Positions 23,357-34,044 are shown, numbered from the stretch's first letter. The stretch is 64,000 bases of DNA from Piezodorus guildinii (GCA_023052935.1 CM041293.1:55354725-55418724); one strand, 5' to 3'. Numbers and translations are program-made. Notes: generated by a model not told the origin, from the sequence alone.

Positions 23357-23930
23357 TTACGGGCTACGGGGCGTAAAAAATAACTACTCCAGTTTACAAA
23401 TTACAAATATTTATTACAGAATGTACAAATACAAAGGGATTGCTAACCACTATAGTTACTTTAATAATTGAATTACTAGCTTAACTATTAAACAGTATCC
23501 TTATAAAATGCGGTATTTCTAACAAATAAACTACTTATGTAAATTTATACAATCTGCTAGACTTATTCTAAGACTTACAACAATAACTTATAACCTACAG
23601 TCTTCTAATTTCCCACCGATCGGTTATCACAATACTGACACGCAGTTTCACCACACTGTCACGAACTGTTCACTGTCACATCTCTGATACTTGTTGAGCG
23701 GGATTAAGACTGACTCCCCCAGGCGTAGTGGACCGGTATTTGTACCACACCGAAGATTCTAGACACGGCAGGCAGGTAGGGGCCGTTCTAGGTACTTCGA
23801 GGACGGTCCAGGTCCAGAAATCTCTAGCCAAGTCCGGACCCCTGTCATGGCGTGGTCTACCTGTCATTGTCCTGACCGTAGCATTATTATGGATTGTATT
23901 TGAAGTAGTGTCTCAATGAAATAGTCCGTC
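23357..23930 (-). repeat. Possible LTR debris
   Basis: Starts TGTTACGGGCTACGGGGCGT, which on the minus strand would be an LTR end (…ACA). A minus-strand AATAAA lies close by (near 23410) and the distal 23680-23900 part is GC-richer than the surroundings. The opposite end and TSD were not found, so this may be only part of an LTR. The overlapping 63-codon frames on both strands have no recognisable content. Confidence 0.3.
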
Positions 23931-24254
23931 GTATTCAAGTTGGTATACTTAATGATCATTTTTAGTTTATAATTTTATAAAGAATTAGAGAAGTTCTAAT
24001 CATTTAATTTATATTTATTTTACTCTTAATTTAATTTAATAATTAAAATTTATTTTTTTACAAATTAATACAATATCAATTGCTGTTAATTTATCTTTGC
24101 GTAATATTTGTTGATACATTTTTATATATTATGAACCTAAATATAATATTATCAAAAATAATATTAAAAAGCCTATTTTTATATAAGCTTTATAAAAATA
24201 TTTGGAGTGTACTAAATTGTTATAATGTATTCTGTTACCAAGGTCAGATTCTTT
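23931..24254. other. AT-rich spacer
   Basis: Nothing recognised. Confidence 0.4.
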
Positions 24255-24475
24255 TTACGACACTTTATGCTGCTGTGGCTAATCCAATGATGCTACAGTG
24301 GGAGTCGTAAATCTGGCTATCCAGGTTTTATTAGGAGAGGAATCTTTTACGAGTACCTGACATGGCACAGGATCGGGGTCACGATTTTACGTCCCCTCCG
24401 AAGGACGGCATAACTAAGAATTTTTTACTCCCATTAAAAGATCCTAGGGCCACCTGCCACAGAACTGTTATGCTA
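24255..24475 (-). mobile_element. SINE (family S2)
   Basis: Complement of the S2 body: gatgctacagtgggagtc, then aaatctggctatccaggttt, ggacggcataactaag and the ccacctgcc head side. The tRNA-like head is mostly lost. Confidence 0.8.
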
Positions 24476-24499
24476 GCCACTAGCGACTGTCATTTCGAT

Positions 24500-24640
24500 C
24501 GCTTTTACTTGCATACATTAGTTTCATATCATACTGTATTTATATGTATCTCTTCTGTTTTCTGCAGCCCTGATAATGGCTCACATGGAAGAACTGAAAC
24601 GTCAGAAAAATTAAAATATTTTCACACCACTGACTACTGA
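24500..24640 (+). repeat. Degenerate hammerhead-like repeat end
   Basis: gccctgataatggctcacat at 24568 followed by gaaacgtc at 24596 parallels the cores at 0.5, 8.1 and 45.1 kb, but the stem is imperfect. Probably a divergent relative. Confidence 0.4.
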
Positions 24641-24647
24641 TCCTTTC

Positions 24648-24946
24648 TTCTTCCAGTGGCGCGACAGGCCGTGTGGGCCCTGGGCCTCGCGGTGTAAATT
24701 CCTTCGAGTTTACACTCACGTCTCACGATGCAATTTTTAGTCTAGGGTGGGTCATCACTCCCTACGACTAATTGTGAGAGTGGCCACCCTTTGGCTGACG
24801 GGTCTCACATACCCGGGGGAGAGGTTGTGAGTGAGTCCACATTTTTTTACATCCTTATAAAAGCCCCGCCGGGACTGGGATTCGAACTCAGAACCTGTAG
24901 CATGAGAGAGAGACTAGCGCGCTAGCCACTCAGCCACGGGCTCCCC
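24648..24946 (-). mobile_element. tRNA-derived SINE (family S1)
   Basis: On the minus strand: head with ggctagcgcgctag-type A region and B-box complement ggattcgaactcagaacc (24880-24897), body containing agaggttgtgagtgagtcc and ggcgcgacaggccg, shared with 17.6 kb. Confidence 0.8.
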
Positions 24947-25106
24947 TGATTGTTTCTACCTAAGATTATTTCAATAATTGACCATACATCCTAAATATCT
25001 TTTACATCCTTTGAAATTAAATTCAATATGTATTTAGTACCTTGTAACCGTAGAGTATCAAAACGTTTTTTAAGCATTTGTGTGTTTTTCTTTTAAATTA
25101 TCTTAC

Positions 25107-25640
25107 TTTCACTTACCTTTTATGAGATATATAGTAAGGAAAAGTATTGCGAAAATTTTCGAATTCCAGTTTTCAACGGAAATACACGTTTTATTAGAAA
25201 TACACGATTTTTTTTTAAACTTAAAAACAGAAATTTAGACGTATTATAGACCAGGGGAAAGCTAAAGATTTCTATGCTAAAGATGGGCATTGTACTGGAT
25301 TGGCAATCAATGTTTTAAAATTGTGCATATTTATTCTATACAAATAAAGATTAACATTGTAAATAAAAATAAATAAATAAAAAAATAGCTAAAGAGTTTA
25401 GAAAAAAATATTTTCTTATACACACAATTTGTTCACTCAAGTTAACGGAGAGTGAAAAAATGTCGATAAACCAAACACACTGATTGTCGTAAATAATAAT
25501 ATAATTAATTATTTAATGAAACAGATATCTCTTTTAAAACTTAATATAAATATTTCTTTAAGAATTCATATTCATCTCTAAATGTACTTAAACATTTTTA
25601 AATCGATTTTAACAACGGAGGTAAGTGAAAGTCGTATATT
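25107..25640 (+). repeat. Family A with large internal deletion
   Basis: Has both ends (tttcacttacctttt; ggaggtaagtgaaagtcg) but about half the interior is lost or replaced near 25190-25400. Confidence 0.75.
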
Positions 25641-25644
25641 GCTT

Positions 25645-26205
25645 TAAAATATAATTAAATATTATTTTTATTCGCTTTCTGATGGCTTCATTGGCATTTG
25701 TTTTTTAAACTTTTATCGATATATGGCTAATTAAAAACAATTTATTTGGACTTTTGTCCGAGATTTACTTCAAATTTTTCTGTATTTGCTTAATACTGAA
25801 TAGCTATGATAATGCAATTGCTAGTACTTAATTTGGGGAAAGGAACGTCTATTATAAAAACTTAGTTGAAAACATTTATTTATTACGATCTCCTCGGCTT
25901 ATTAGGCACATATTACAGATTTTTATAAATTTTATGACAGTTCAGTTAGTTAAAATGCGACTTATGAATTTAATGCTGGTCGTGTACATATTTTTTGAAG
26001 GATGTGATAGTGGTTAACAAATGATTTTCAAAATTGTTCTTAACTACTATTGTGAACTCAACTTTTTTCGAATATTCGTCATGTCTAAGAAGATATAAGG
26101 TTAAGTTATGAATAGGTTTCTTCATTCATATATTTCTATATTCATATTAACTTGGTTTTGCAATAAATAGTTTCAACTACTTCTTAATCTTATTGAAACA
26201 TAATA
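25645..26205. other. AT-rich spacer
   Basis: No supported feature. Confidence 0.4.
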
Positions 26206-26209
26206 TTTC

Positions 26210-26790
26210 CTAGGATCATATCTTTTCCAAAAAATCAACTCCCAGCAACCTCCCTATATCCACAGACTTCTGCCATTTATATCGTCAGTCCACTCCCTTC
26301 AAACAAGATCGCGCCATTCCGACCTTTATATTCCTACCCATAGGACAACAACTTTATAACAATCATTATTTTATTGTCCGCTCCACTACTCTCTGGAATT
26401 CCTAACCTACTCATATTCGCCATGCTGCTTCCCTACCTTCATTCAAGTCCCAGCTATTCCAGTACCTACCGTCATCCCAAACAAGACGCTCAATAAGATA
26501 TTTGAAATCAAATATCAAATCAAAAAGAAAATTTGATATTTATTGTTCATATTTTTATATGGATCGATTATGAATCAATTTCAATGTTTAGTTTTGTTTA
26601 ACACAACAGAAGTTATTATTTATTTATTTTACTCTATTGTTTTATTATATCCTTTCTTTTCGTATCATTGTAAATAAGAATTAATTATATTCCTTTGGTC
26701 TTGTAGCTCTTAATTGTACATATGAATTGTTCTTAAGGGACCTTGTCCCAGAATAAATATATTTTTCTATTCTATTCTATTCTAAACATA
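26210..26790 (+). pseudogene. CR1-like LINE 3' end
   Basis: In broken frames it reads RSRHSDLYIPTHRTTTL, then FIVRSTTLWNS, and FKSQLFQYLPSS, the usual C-terminal landmarks of CR1/L2-type LINE ORF2. The 3' UTR ends with gaccttgtcccagaataaat and a (TTCTA)n tail (26764-26783), the short-repeat tail expected of that group. The same 3' UTR end appears inverted at 53.6-53.7 kb. Clade assignment is moderate. Confidence 0.75.
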
Positions 26791-27001
26791 AGAATTCAAA
26801 TTTTGAGAGGGGTGGGATTTTTTTTTTTCCCACGGTCCCTTACAATGGTTCTTTTTTTAAAATTATTTTGTATTTTATTTGTATTTAATTACTTTTTATT
26901 TTTTCCATATTATCATACACAATTACAATAAACAACATTTAATGAATTTCTCTCATCATAGTTTTAATTCAAAGCCATGATAAAGATTTTTTCAAGGGTC
27001 G

Positions 27002-28096
27002 TTAAATTGTGAATTTAAATAGTACTTTTCTTCTTTCGCCATCCCCTAGCTCAGGTTGCCTTATTCCTTGACTAAAATTACATAAAAATTGATTCTTATC
27101 TCCTTGTGGATCTAAAATTTTATTAACTCCGCCCTGTACTTTAGGAATGTATGATTCCAATTTATTTATAAATGGCACTATTGTAAACGTATCTTCTGCA
27201 AATAAATCAACACTATAATTTGGTGGAATGATATCATTGGCATTTAATAACACATCATCACCGCTCCATCGAGTGGCGGGAATAGGATTTCTTCGCCTAA
27301 AGTTTTGTCTATATAATAATGGTGTATTTGGATTTGAAAGTGCCTCGACCGTGCGGCGTAAATTTGACAATAACACTAATTCTGGTACTGGTACGAAATT
27401 ATTACGTGCATCAAAAATATCTTTACTCAAAACCGGGATGTAAGTTTCTTCACCAATTACTACTCTACCTATTGATTGAATAATACGATTAATGGGTTCC
27501 GGAAGTCTAGTTATCATATTTGCCTGAATAATAAAATCTTGATGTAATGACTTTCTTCTAATATCTTCAACATTTTCAATTGTAATTCCTACATTCAACT
27601 GATTAATTTTACTTTCTAAAATACCTAAAAATGCTCGGTATAAGGCGTTGACATCTGGTATCTCAATACTTTCTCGATACTTGTTAGTTGCACACGCCAT
27701 AAGTGTAGTTCCAAGTCCAATTCCAGGCGTTGATACTCCAAGAGGCAATGCTTTAACTGATGATACTTCACGCATTCTATCAGACAACTCCTTGTCATTT
27801 AATCCTAGGAACAGCGACTCTTTAGCTTTCGCAACCATCTCTTGTTCCACTATAGCTGAGGCTCTTCCACGTCGTTCTTCACCACGCTGTTGGTCACGGG
27901 CTCTGTTCGAACGTGATCCTCTTCCTCCTCTGGGCTGCGCCGGGTTGTTGTACGTTGGACCTTGATTCTGATTCCATGGTGTGTAATTTTGAAAATTTTG
28001 ACGACTGCGACCTCCTCTGGGTCGAAAACTCTGAAACTGTTGTTGTGGCAGCTGTTGCTGGCCAAATGGGCCGGTATAATTTCCAATAGGGTACAT
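27002..28096 (-). CDS. Intact ORF of unknown family, RGG/Gln-rich N-terminus
   Basis: 364 codons from the ATG at 28096 (MYPIGNYTGP). An open frame continues 53 codons further upstream, but that part is antisense to LINE ORF1, so I prefer this start; it also coincides with the junction. Residues 1-80 are low-complexity and basic: a Q-rich patch, RPRGGRSRQNFQNY, and a GRGSRSNRARDQQRGEERRG patch suited to RNA binding. Residues ~90-355 look like a folded, mostly helical domain without cysteines of a zinc finger or any enzyme motif I know. Landmarks are LPLGVSTPGIGLGTT, ITRLPEPINRIIQSIGRVV, PATRWSGDDVLLNANDIIPP and PQGDKNQFLCNF. The last ~8 residues derive from target DNA. No introns, fitting a copied RNA. 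It could be a captured cellular mRNA or a nucleocapsid-like gene from an RNA virus; I cannot place it. Confidence 0.7.
   Translation of the reverse strand: MYPIGNYTGPFGQQQLPQQQFQSFRPRGGRSRQNFQNYTPWNQNQGPTYNNPAQPRGGRGSRSNRARDQQRGEERRGRASAIVEQEMVAKAKESLFLGLNDKELSDRMREVSSVKALPLGVSTPGIGLGTTLMACATNKYRESIEIPDVNALYRAFLGILESKINQLNVGITIENVEDIRRKSLHQDFIIQANMITRLPEPINRIIQSIGRVVIGEETYIPVLSKDIFDARNNFVPVPELVLLSNLRRTVEALSNPNTPLLYRQNFRRRNPIPATRWSGDDVLLNANDIIPPNYSVDLFAEDTFTIVPFINKLESYIPKVQGGVNKILDPQGDKNQFLCNFSQGIRQPELGDGERRKVLFKFTI
27017..27029 (+). repeat. Left target-site duplication of the chimeric LINE insertion
   Basis: aaatagtactttt here and again at 32580-32592 directly after the LINE poly-A tail. It lies inside the last codons of the minus-strand ORF, so the ORF's final ~8 residues come from target DNA. 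Confidence 0.85.
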
Positions 28097-28100
28097 ATTT

Positions 28101-29768
28101 GTGAGTCGGAATAAAAATACGTCCGATGAGGACTCAGAGGAAACCCCGTTCAGTGAAATAAGTGAAACAGACTCACAATATTTGACGCGTCGTACGTTGA
28201 AAAAACGGGACCGTAACTCCCTCCCTCCGGGTTCCGGGGGTAATTCTCCAAACAAAAAGAAAAATAAGCCTGCGAAAACAAAACAGGCGACTGATCAAAA
28301 TATCGCACCGCCAAAAACTCGCAGTAAACTCACTGCAGCCAACAGTATAGAACCAACCGCATCAACTTCAACCTCACCGTCTGTCTTTAATGCCCCACCC
28401 CCCTCATTCGGCAACAATTCAGTTGCAGCCAACATAACATCCGGGACTCCTGAGCCACAAGGGTTTTGTGACCCCGAGCCACCACCAATTTTTGTTAACA
28501 ATATAAACAATTTTTTTTCTTTTGGTCAGGAAATAGCAGACTTGATCGGACAGGCCAACTTTCGATGTTATTCAAGAATCAATGATATCAAAATCAACAC
28601 AACTACAAAAGATAGTTATAAAAAGCTCATTAGCCATTTGAATTCGAATAACTACGATTTTCATTGCTATCAATTAAAGCAAGAAAAGTCATATAGAGTA
28701 GTTCTAAGAGGGCTTCACTCAACCACTCCCACGGAAGCTATCAGAAGAGGACTAGAAGAAATAGGACATAATGTCAGACATGTTACTTGCGTCACGCATC
28801 TAACTGGAAAGTATCCGTTACCTCTATTTTTCGTGGATCTTGAACCAGCCAGAAACAATGCAGAAATTTTCCATGTAACAAGATTAGTGTTCTCCACAGT
28901 CCGCTTTGAACAGCCTCGACAGACAACAACAATAGTGCAATGTACCAAGTGTCAAAACTTGGGACACACAAAGACGTACTGCTACCACCAGGCTCGGTGC
29001 GTCAAATGTGCCGGCCCACATGCCACAGATACCTGCCAAAAACCACGTGACGAGCCAGCGAAATGTGCTCTCTGTGGTGAAGCACACCCTGCGAGTTACA
29101 GAGGCTGCTCGGTCTATAAAAATCTGCTCAGGACTAGATCACTAAACCCTCCATCAAAAAGTCTGGAACAGAATAGTACAACACAGGCACCTTCCTTATT
29201 GGAAAGCTTAGTGAATTTTCCGGAATTTCAAAAACCTCCAGCCAGCATCGCTCAACAGCCATCGACCTCAAAACCAATAAACCACACTCGTCAGTTCACT
29301 CAGAAGCATCAATCCGAGACCACCTCGCAGACTCGACAATCTCAACGTCAGGCGCCTCTGAACTACCAATCCAGACAACAGACCTCCCAACCTAGACACC
29401 AGACCTCCCATCCCAAGACTGAAGTTCCACACCAATCAATCCCTCCTCATCATTTACCTCTCCAGGTCGATTTGCCGTCAAAACAACCTCCACAACCGCC
29501 ATCCCGTCCGATCCAAACAATTCAATCAAATCCCCAACCTCAATCACCTTTGAATGTAAATCCTCGTATCCCTAGAAGGGTGCAGCTTCCAGACCCTGTT
29601 CAAGTTCCCGTCCAAGCTAATTATCTTCCTCAAACCTCCGATTTACACCCACCCGACATATACTCCATCCTGAATTCCTTCCTCACAGATCTTAAGCAAA
29701 CTATCCAGCCACTTATCAACCTTCTTACTAGAATCCTTACCGAAATCCCGTTCAATCTCCCACGATGA
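28101..29768 (+). CDS. Jockey-clade LINE ORF1 (Gag-like nucleic-acid-binding protein), N-terminus lost
   Basis: Open for 555 codons, but the frame begins at a GTG next to the junction and has no early ATG, so the true start was probably lost when the 5' end was truncated. Residues ~1-60 are acidic then Lys-rich (TLKKRDRN, NKKKNKPAK); ~140-280 is the conserved domain preceding the knuckles (YRVVLRGLHSTTPTEAIRRG). Residues 281-336 hold three zinc knuckles: CTKCQNLGHTKTYC, CVKCAGPHATDTC, CALCGEAHPASYRGC. Residues ~345-520 are Gln/Pro-rich. The protein family packages element RNA and delivers it to the nucleus. The stop overlaps the ORF2 start (ATGA), suggesting coupled translation. Confidence 0.9.
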   Translation: MSRNKNTSDEDSEETPFSEISETDSQYLTRRTLKKRDRNSLPPGSGGNSPNKKKNKPAKTKQATDQNIAPPKTRSKLTAANSIEPTASTSTSPSVFNAPPPSFGNNSVAANITSGTPEPQGFCDPEPPPIFVNNINNFFSFGQEIADLIGQANFRCYSRINDIKINTTTKDSYKKLISHLNSNNYDFHCYQLKQEKSYRVVLRGLHSTTPTEAIRRGLEEIGHNVRHVTCVTHLTGKYPLPLFFVDLEPARNNAEIFHVTRLVFSTVRFEQPRQTTTIVQCTKCQNLGHTKTYCYHQARCVKCAGPHATDTCQKPRDEPAKCALCGEAHPASYRGCSVYKNLLRTRSLNPPSKSLEQNSTTQAPSLLESLVNFPEFQKPPASIAQQPSTSKPINHTRQFTQKHQSETTSQTRQSQRQAPLNYQSRQQTSQPRHQTSHPKTEVPHQSIPPHHLPLQVDLPSKQPPQPPSRPIQTIQSNPQPQSPLNVNPRIPRRVQLPDPVQVPVQANYLPQTSDLHPPDIYSILNSFLTDLKQTIQPLINLLTRILTEIPFNLPR

Positions 29769-30802
29769 GTGCTAGGCCTCTGACTATACTTTTATGGAAC
29801 GCTAACGGCTTACTCAACCACCGAGACGAACTAGACATATTTCTACATCACAACCACATAGACATAGCACTTCTGACTGAAACTCATTTCACGCAACGAT
29901 CACGCTTTTACATACGTGACTACATCACTTACAGATCAGACCACCCTGACAATACTTCCCATGCTGGTTCTTGCATCCTTATCCACAAATCTTTACCTCA
30001 TTCCCTTCTTCCTTCTACTCCATCTGACGCTATACAATCCTCTTCTGTAATTATTTTAACTCGTCCTTTCCATGTCACTCTTTCAGCTGTATACTGTCCT
30101 CCCGGTAACTCCATCTCCCATAGCCTTCTCCATTCTTTATTCCGATCCCTAGGGCCGCGCTTCATTGCGGGAGGGGACTATAACGCTAAACACCAGCGAT
30201 GGGGTTGTCGAACATCCAACTCCCGTGGCAGTATCCTTTCTAACGTTGCAAACTCCAATTGCTACTCCATCCTTTCTCCTACGAATCCCACATATTGGCC
30301 TACATCCATCAAAAAACGCCCTGATATCCTGGATATATTTGTCACCTCTCAGATCCCCACTTCCCAAGCTGAAATCAAATCCCTGTATGATCTTTCATCT
30401 GACCACAGCCCAGTTCTGCTTTCCTTGCATTCAAACTTTGTTCCTAAACCCTCTCCTCCTACATTAATTACTGGACGTGTAAACTGGGACCAATTTCGAT
30501 ATGACTTGGAACATAAACTAGACTTAAAACATCCACTAAAGACAAAACAAGATATTGATCTAGCCATAAAAAAACTAACTGACTCAATAAGTAGCAGCAT
30601 AATAGACAACACAACAAACACCAAAATTAATAAACCTCCACAAAGTAACCTACCACAGCACATTCAGATCTTATTAAGAGATAAACGCAGAGCAAGATCG
30701 AAGTGGCACAGGACCAGATACCCAACAGACAAAACTTATTACACCCAACTGACTAACAAACTAAAATCAGAAAATACAAAATTCAAAATTTACAATACTT
30801 GA
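29765..30802 (+). pseudogene. LINE ORF2 part 1: apurinic-type endonuclease
   Basis: 345 codons from the ATG that overlaps the ORF1 stop. This is the endonuclease that nicks target DNA to start insertion. Active-site blocks look intact: LLWNANGL near the start, LLTETHF (catalytic Glu), GGDYNAKH (Asp/Asn), RPDILDIF and LSSDHSPV (catalytic Asp-His) near residue 220. After the domain the frame runs through a linker and stops at 30800-30802. The next frame carries on the same protein, so a one-base loss in the A/T-rich run near 30786-30792 has split ORF2. A sequencing error there cannot be excluded. Confidence 0.9.
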
Positions 30803-32436
30803 CGGAATCTCTCACTGTTACTGACAAGTCACTCTGGACGACTACTAAAAAACTCCTCAGGTTTAAAGATTTCAACCATCCACTTCTTACTGAAACTCAA
30901 ACCTGGACACGATCTGACAAAGAAAAATCCCATATATTCGCTCAGCACCTCTCTAAAATATACAATCCTCATCCTGACATACTCAATCCCAACCATCTTG
31001 AATGTATCGAAACAGAACTTGATATTCCTCTCCAAATGACCCTACCTCTTACAGCATATCATCCTTCAGAAATATCCAATATCATTCACAGATTACCTTC
31101 CCGCAAAGCTCCTGGACATGATCTAATTACTTCCCATATAATGAAACAGCTTCCTCGAAAATCCATCCTTTTTCTTACCTACATATTTAACGCTATCCTC
31201 CGGACCACATATTTTCCTGACTCCTGGAAACTATCTATTGTTAAGATGATTCCCAAACCCCAAAAGCCGCTCGAACATCCATCTTCTTACCGTCCAATTT
31301 CACTTTTACCTATTATGGGTAAAATCCTTGAAAAACTCCTTCTGAAAAGAATATATCCTATCCTCGACTCTAATCATATCATCCCTGATCATCAGTTCGG
31401 ATTCCGAACATCCCATTCCACTATCCAGCAATTTCATCGTGTGGTGGACGTTATCTCTTCTGCTTTGGAGCGCGGGTTGTACTGCACGGGAGCCTTTCTC
31501 AACGTAGAACAGGCCTTTGACCGGGTCTGGCACCCAGGACTGTTGTACAAACTCCGTAAATTCCTCCCTCCTGCTTACTTCCTCATTATTCAATCCTACC
31601 TCTCTAACAGATCCTTCAAAATAAATCACAATAGTTCCCACTCATACCTTTTCACTCAAGGCAGTATCCTGGGACCTATTCTTTACACAGTCTTTACAGC
31701 TGATATCCCAACCCATCCCAACACTTTCCTTTCTACCTATGCTGATGACACCTGCGTGTTATCAGTTCATAATGATCCATTTATCGCCTCTCAAACTCTT
31801 CAAGCGCACATCAAAGACCTAGATGTATGGTGTCAGAACTGGAGAATAAAAATAAATTCCAACAAATCCCATCAAATAACCTTTACCCTTCGTCGTAAAC
31901 CTATGACATCCTGTCCTACTGTCTCCTTCAACAATGCTCCTCTTGTCCCGGTTGAACAGATCCGATATCTAGGACTGCACCTTGATAAACGCCTTACTTG
32001 GAACCCTCATACAAGACTGAAACGACAAGAAACTGCACGACGTTTTAGACTACTTCAACACTTACTAGACAAACGTTCTAATCTTCCACTTAACTACAAA
32101 AGACTCATCTACATGACTATTATAAGACCTATCTGGACTTACGGAATTGAGCTATGGGGCTCCACCAAACCATCCAATTCCTCTCGTATCCAATCCTTAC
32201 AATCCAAAATCCTTCGTAAAATCCTCAACGCTCCTTACTTTGTCACTAATAAGCTCATCCACAAAGATCTTGACGTTCCCTATGTTACTGTTTTGGCCCG
32301 AACCAGATATGAATCTTTCCATGCAAAACTTAATTCCCACTCTAACCCACTAGTTTCTACCCTAGCTTCCTCTTCAATCCCTGATAACCCTCCGAGGCGT
32401 CTGAAAAGAAGATGGCCTCGAGATCTTCTTGTTTAG
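30799..32436 (+). pseudogene. LINE ORF2 part 2: reverse transcriptase and C-terminal domain
   Basis: 545 open codons in the frame following the break; the apparent TTG start is an artefact of the frameshift. Landmarks in order: RKAPGHDLITSHIMKQLP (~100), SYRPISLLPIMGKILEKLL (~160), AFLNVEQAFDRVWHPGLL (~233), TQGSILGPILYTVFTAD (~290), STYADDTCVLS (312-322, catalytic YADD intact), IRYLGLHLDKRLTWNPHT (~390), SKILRKILNAPYFVTNK (~465). At residue 235 (codon at 31501) the first catalytic Asp of palm motif A is Asn, which should abolish polymerase activity. C-terminus PPRRLKRRWPRDLL matches the shorter copies at 3.1, 48.1 and 55.8 kb. Confidence 0.92.
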
Positions 32437-32592
32437 ATTGACTACTAGAGTGCTGCCAATGGGCAGTCTCTCTTCATGTTTTTTCATGTATTTTATCTTT
32501 ACCAGCATATTTACTAGTTGTATTACAAAATACAGTTGTAAATTTCAATAAAAATATTTAAAAAAAAAAAAAAAAAAAAAAATAGTACTTTT
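32437..32592 (+). other. LINE 3' UTR, poly-A tail and right TSD
   Basis: The 3' UTR (gtgctgccaatgggcagtct) is shared with the copies at 3.15 and 48.17 kb. An AATAAA-type signal lies at 32548, then 20 or more A, then the second copy of the 12-13-bp TSD at 32580-32592. Confidence 0.9.
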
Positions 32593-33204
32593 AATTTTTG
32601 AGGATGTATGATGGACTGTTGAAATTTTAGTTGGTAGAGATAATGAGGAGTCGGTCTGGTGAACGATATTCTAAAATATTATTTACCAGACTTACACCTA
32701 ATTATTTACACCTCTAAACTCTAAGAATATTTTTATTAGGTTATCTCCTAATTTGTTTACCCTAATGAAATCAGAAGCGTGAGGAGTATTATGCATATTT
32801 ATTTTACCACAAATATAATAATAATGAACAAATGTAATAAATTTCGAGTTCTCAAACCGTTATTAAGTGAACCAATTAAGTATAACAAACAGCTTTTGTT
32901 TATTTATTTTTTTTTTCTCTTCTTTCTGTCTATTATTTTGCTATGAGACAAATACGAATGGTAGATTTTAGTTTATGATATAATAACTATATATAAAATA
33001 CTGTGATTATGCATTACTTTAATTTTTATTGATTTTGCCAAAAATATGCGGCACTTATTATTTTTTTGGTAGGCGTATTTAGCAAAATTTTTTATATGTA
33101 TGAACTGGTTTATATTGGATTAAAGGTTGAAAACAAAAACAGTAAATAATAATTACAAAAATATTTTCAGCATAAGGTTTTTTTTTTAATTCAATGAAGA
33201 ATGA
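32593..33204. other. AT-rich spacer
   Basis: Target DNA of the insertion; nothing recognised. Confidence 0.4.
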
Positions 33205-33300
33205 AAACAATCTGGTGCAGGCAACAGACGACTTTCTCTTACCTCCGTTGTTAGAATCGATTAAAGAATTTTCATATACAGTTTGAGATATAAATTTTTT
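33205..33300 (-). repeat. Family A end fragment
   Basis: acaatctggtgcaggcaaca and the following ~90 bases match the non-hairpin end only. A similar, more decayed scrap sits at 33792-33850 (gcacaacacaagtctttcac). Confidence 0.65.
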
Positions 33301-34044
33301 ATTATTCTGAACTTGACGGCTTCGTTTTTATTTTAGAAGATACTAAATGCAAAGACAGAAAAATGATTCATTTATTGATGATGAAATATTTTTGCCAGTT
33401 ATAAATTTCAATATTTTTTTTTACCATTTGGTGACTTCCTTGTCTTGGAGGTCGAACTTTAGGATCCGGGATTGGAGATCCATAAGCTCTGAGGAAAATG
33501 TGAGTCATGATGGTTTAATGATATGCGGTGAAGGCTTCCTATGATTATTATTCAAGATGTGTTGTGTTACCACTAATTGTTTGTATTGCTTTTAGGTCAG
33601 CTGTTTTACAGTCAACTAAGTTTTTTTTTTCTTTTTTAAAGTGCTTTCTTCGTTATGCCTCATTCATTTACTAGTTATATATTTTCTGTAATGAAACATA
33701 TGGACGAGATTTTTTTCATGTTTATACCTTATATAACCGTTCTTAAGAGTTGTGGATATATAATTAGATGCAATTTTTCAGTTTATTATTAAAATATATG
33801 TGCTGTGCACAACACAAGTCTTTCACTTACCTCATTTGTTTATATCCATTTTCGCCCTATTAATAAAATTGAAAATTAAGAAAATGGGGGTATACAATTT
33901 AGTTTTAGATTGAACAATACAGAAATAGCCCTCATGTTTATTCTCTTTTCGTCAATTTACATTTATTATCTGCTGCATTGTATGTTAAATTACATTTTTT
34001 TATAAAATATTTAACTTTCTATTGGAATTTGTTTATTTGTTTTT

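Larger units (their letters stand above)
27030..32580 (+). mobile_element. Chimeric insertion: inverted foreign ORF plus Jockey-clade LINE
   Basis: One 12-13-bp TSD encloses 5.55 kb: an inverted segment (27030-28096, sense on the minus strand) followed by a plus-strand LINE (from about 28097) with ORF1, ORF2, 3' UTR, AATAAA signal near 32548 and a poly-A tail. The layout of TSD, inverted 5' part, sense 3' part, poly-A, TSD is that of twin priming, but the inverted part is not LINE sequence. The simplest reading is that the second target strand primed on a different RNA during LINE insertion. This reading is inference; the TSD, tail and orientations are seen directly. Confidence 0.75.

Noticed and set aside
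23676..23919. Overlapping 63-codon frames on both strands
   Set aside because: No recognisable domain; likely part of LTR-like debris.
27648..27965. 105-codon plus frame opposite the unknown ORF
   Set aside because: Antisense shadow with no recognisable content.
28097..28255. N-terminal 53-codon extension of the minus-strand ORF
   Set aside because: It is antisense to LINE ORF1 and lies across the insertion junction; the ATG at 28096 is the better start.
30149..30663. Minus- and plus-strand frames of 72-104 codons over the LINE endonuclease
   Set aside because: Shadows of ORF2 in other frames.
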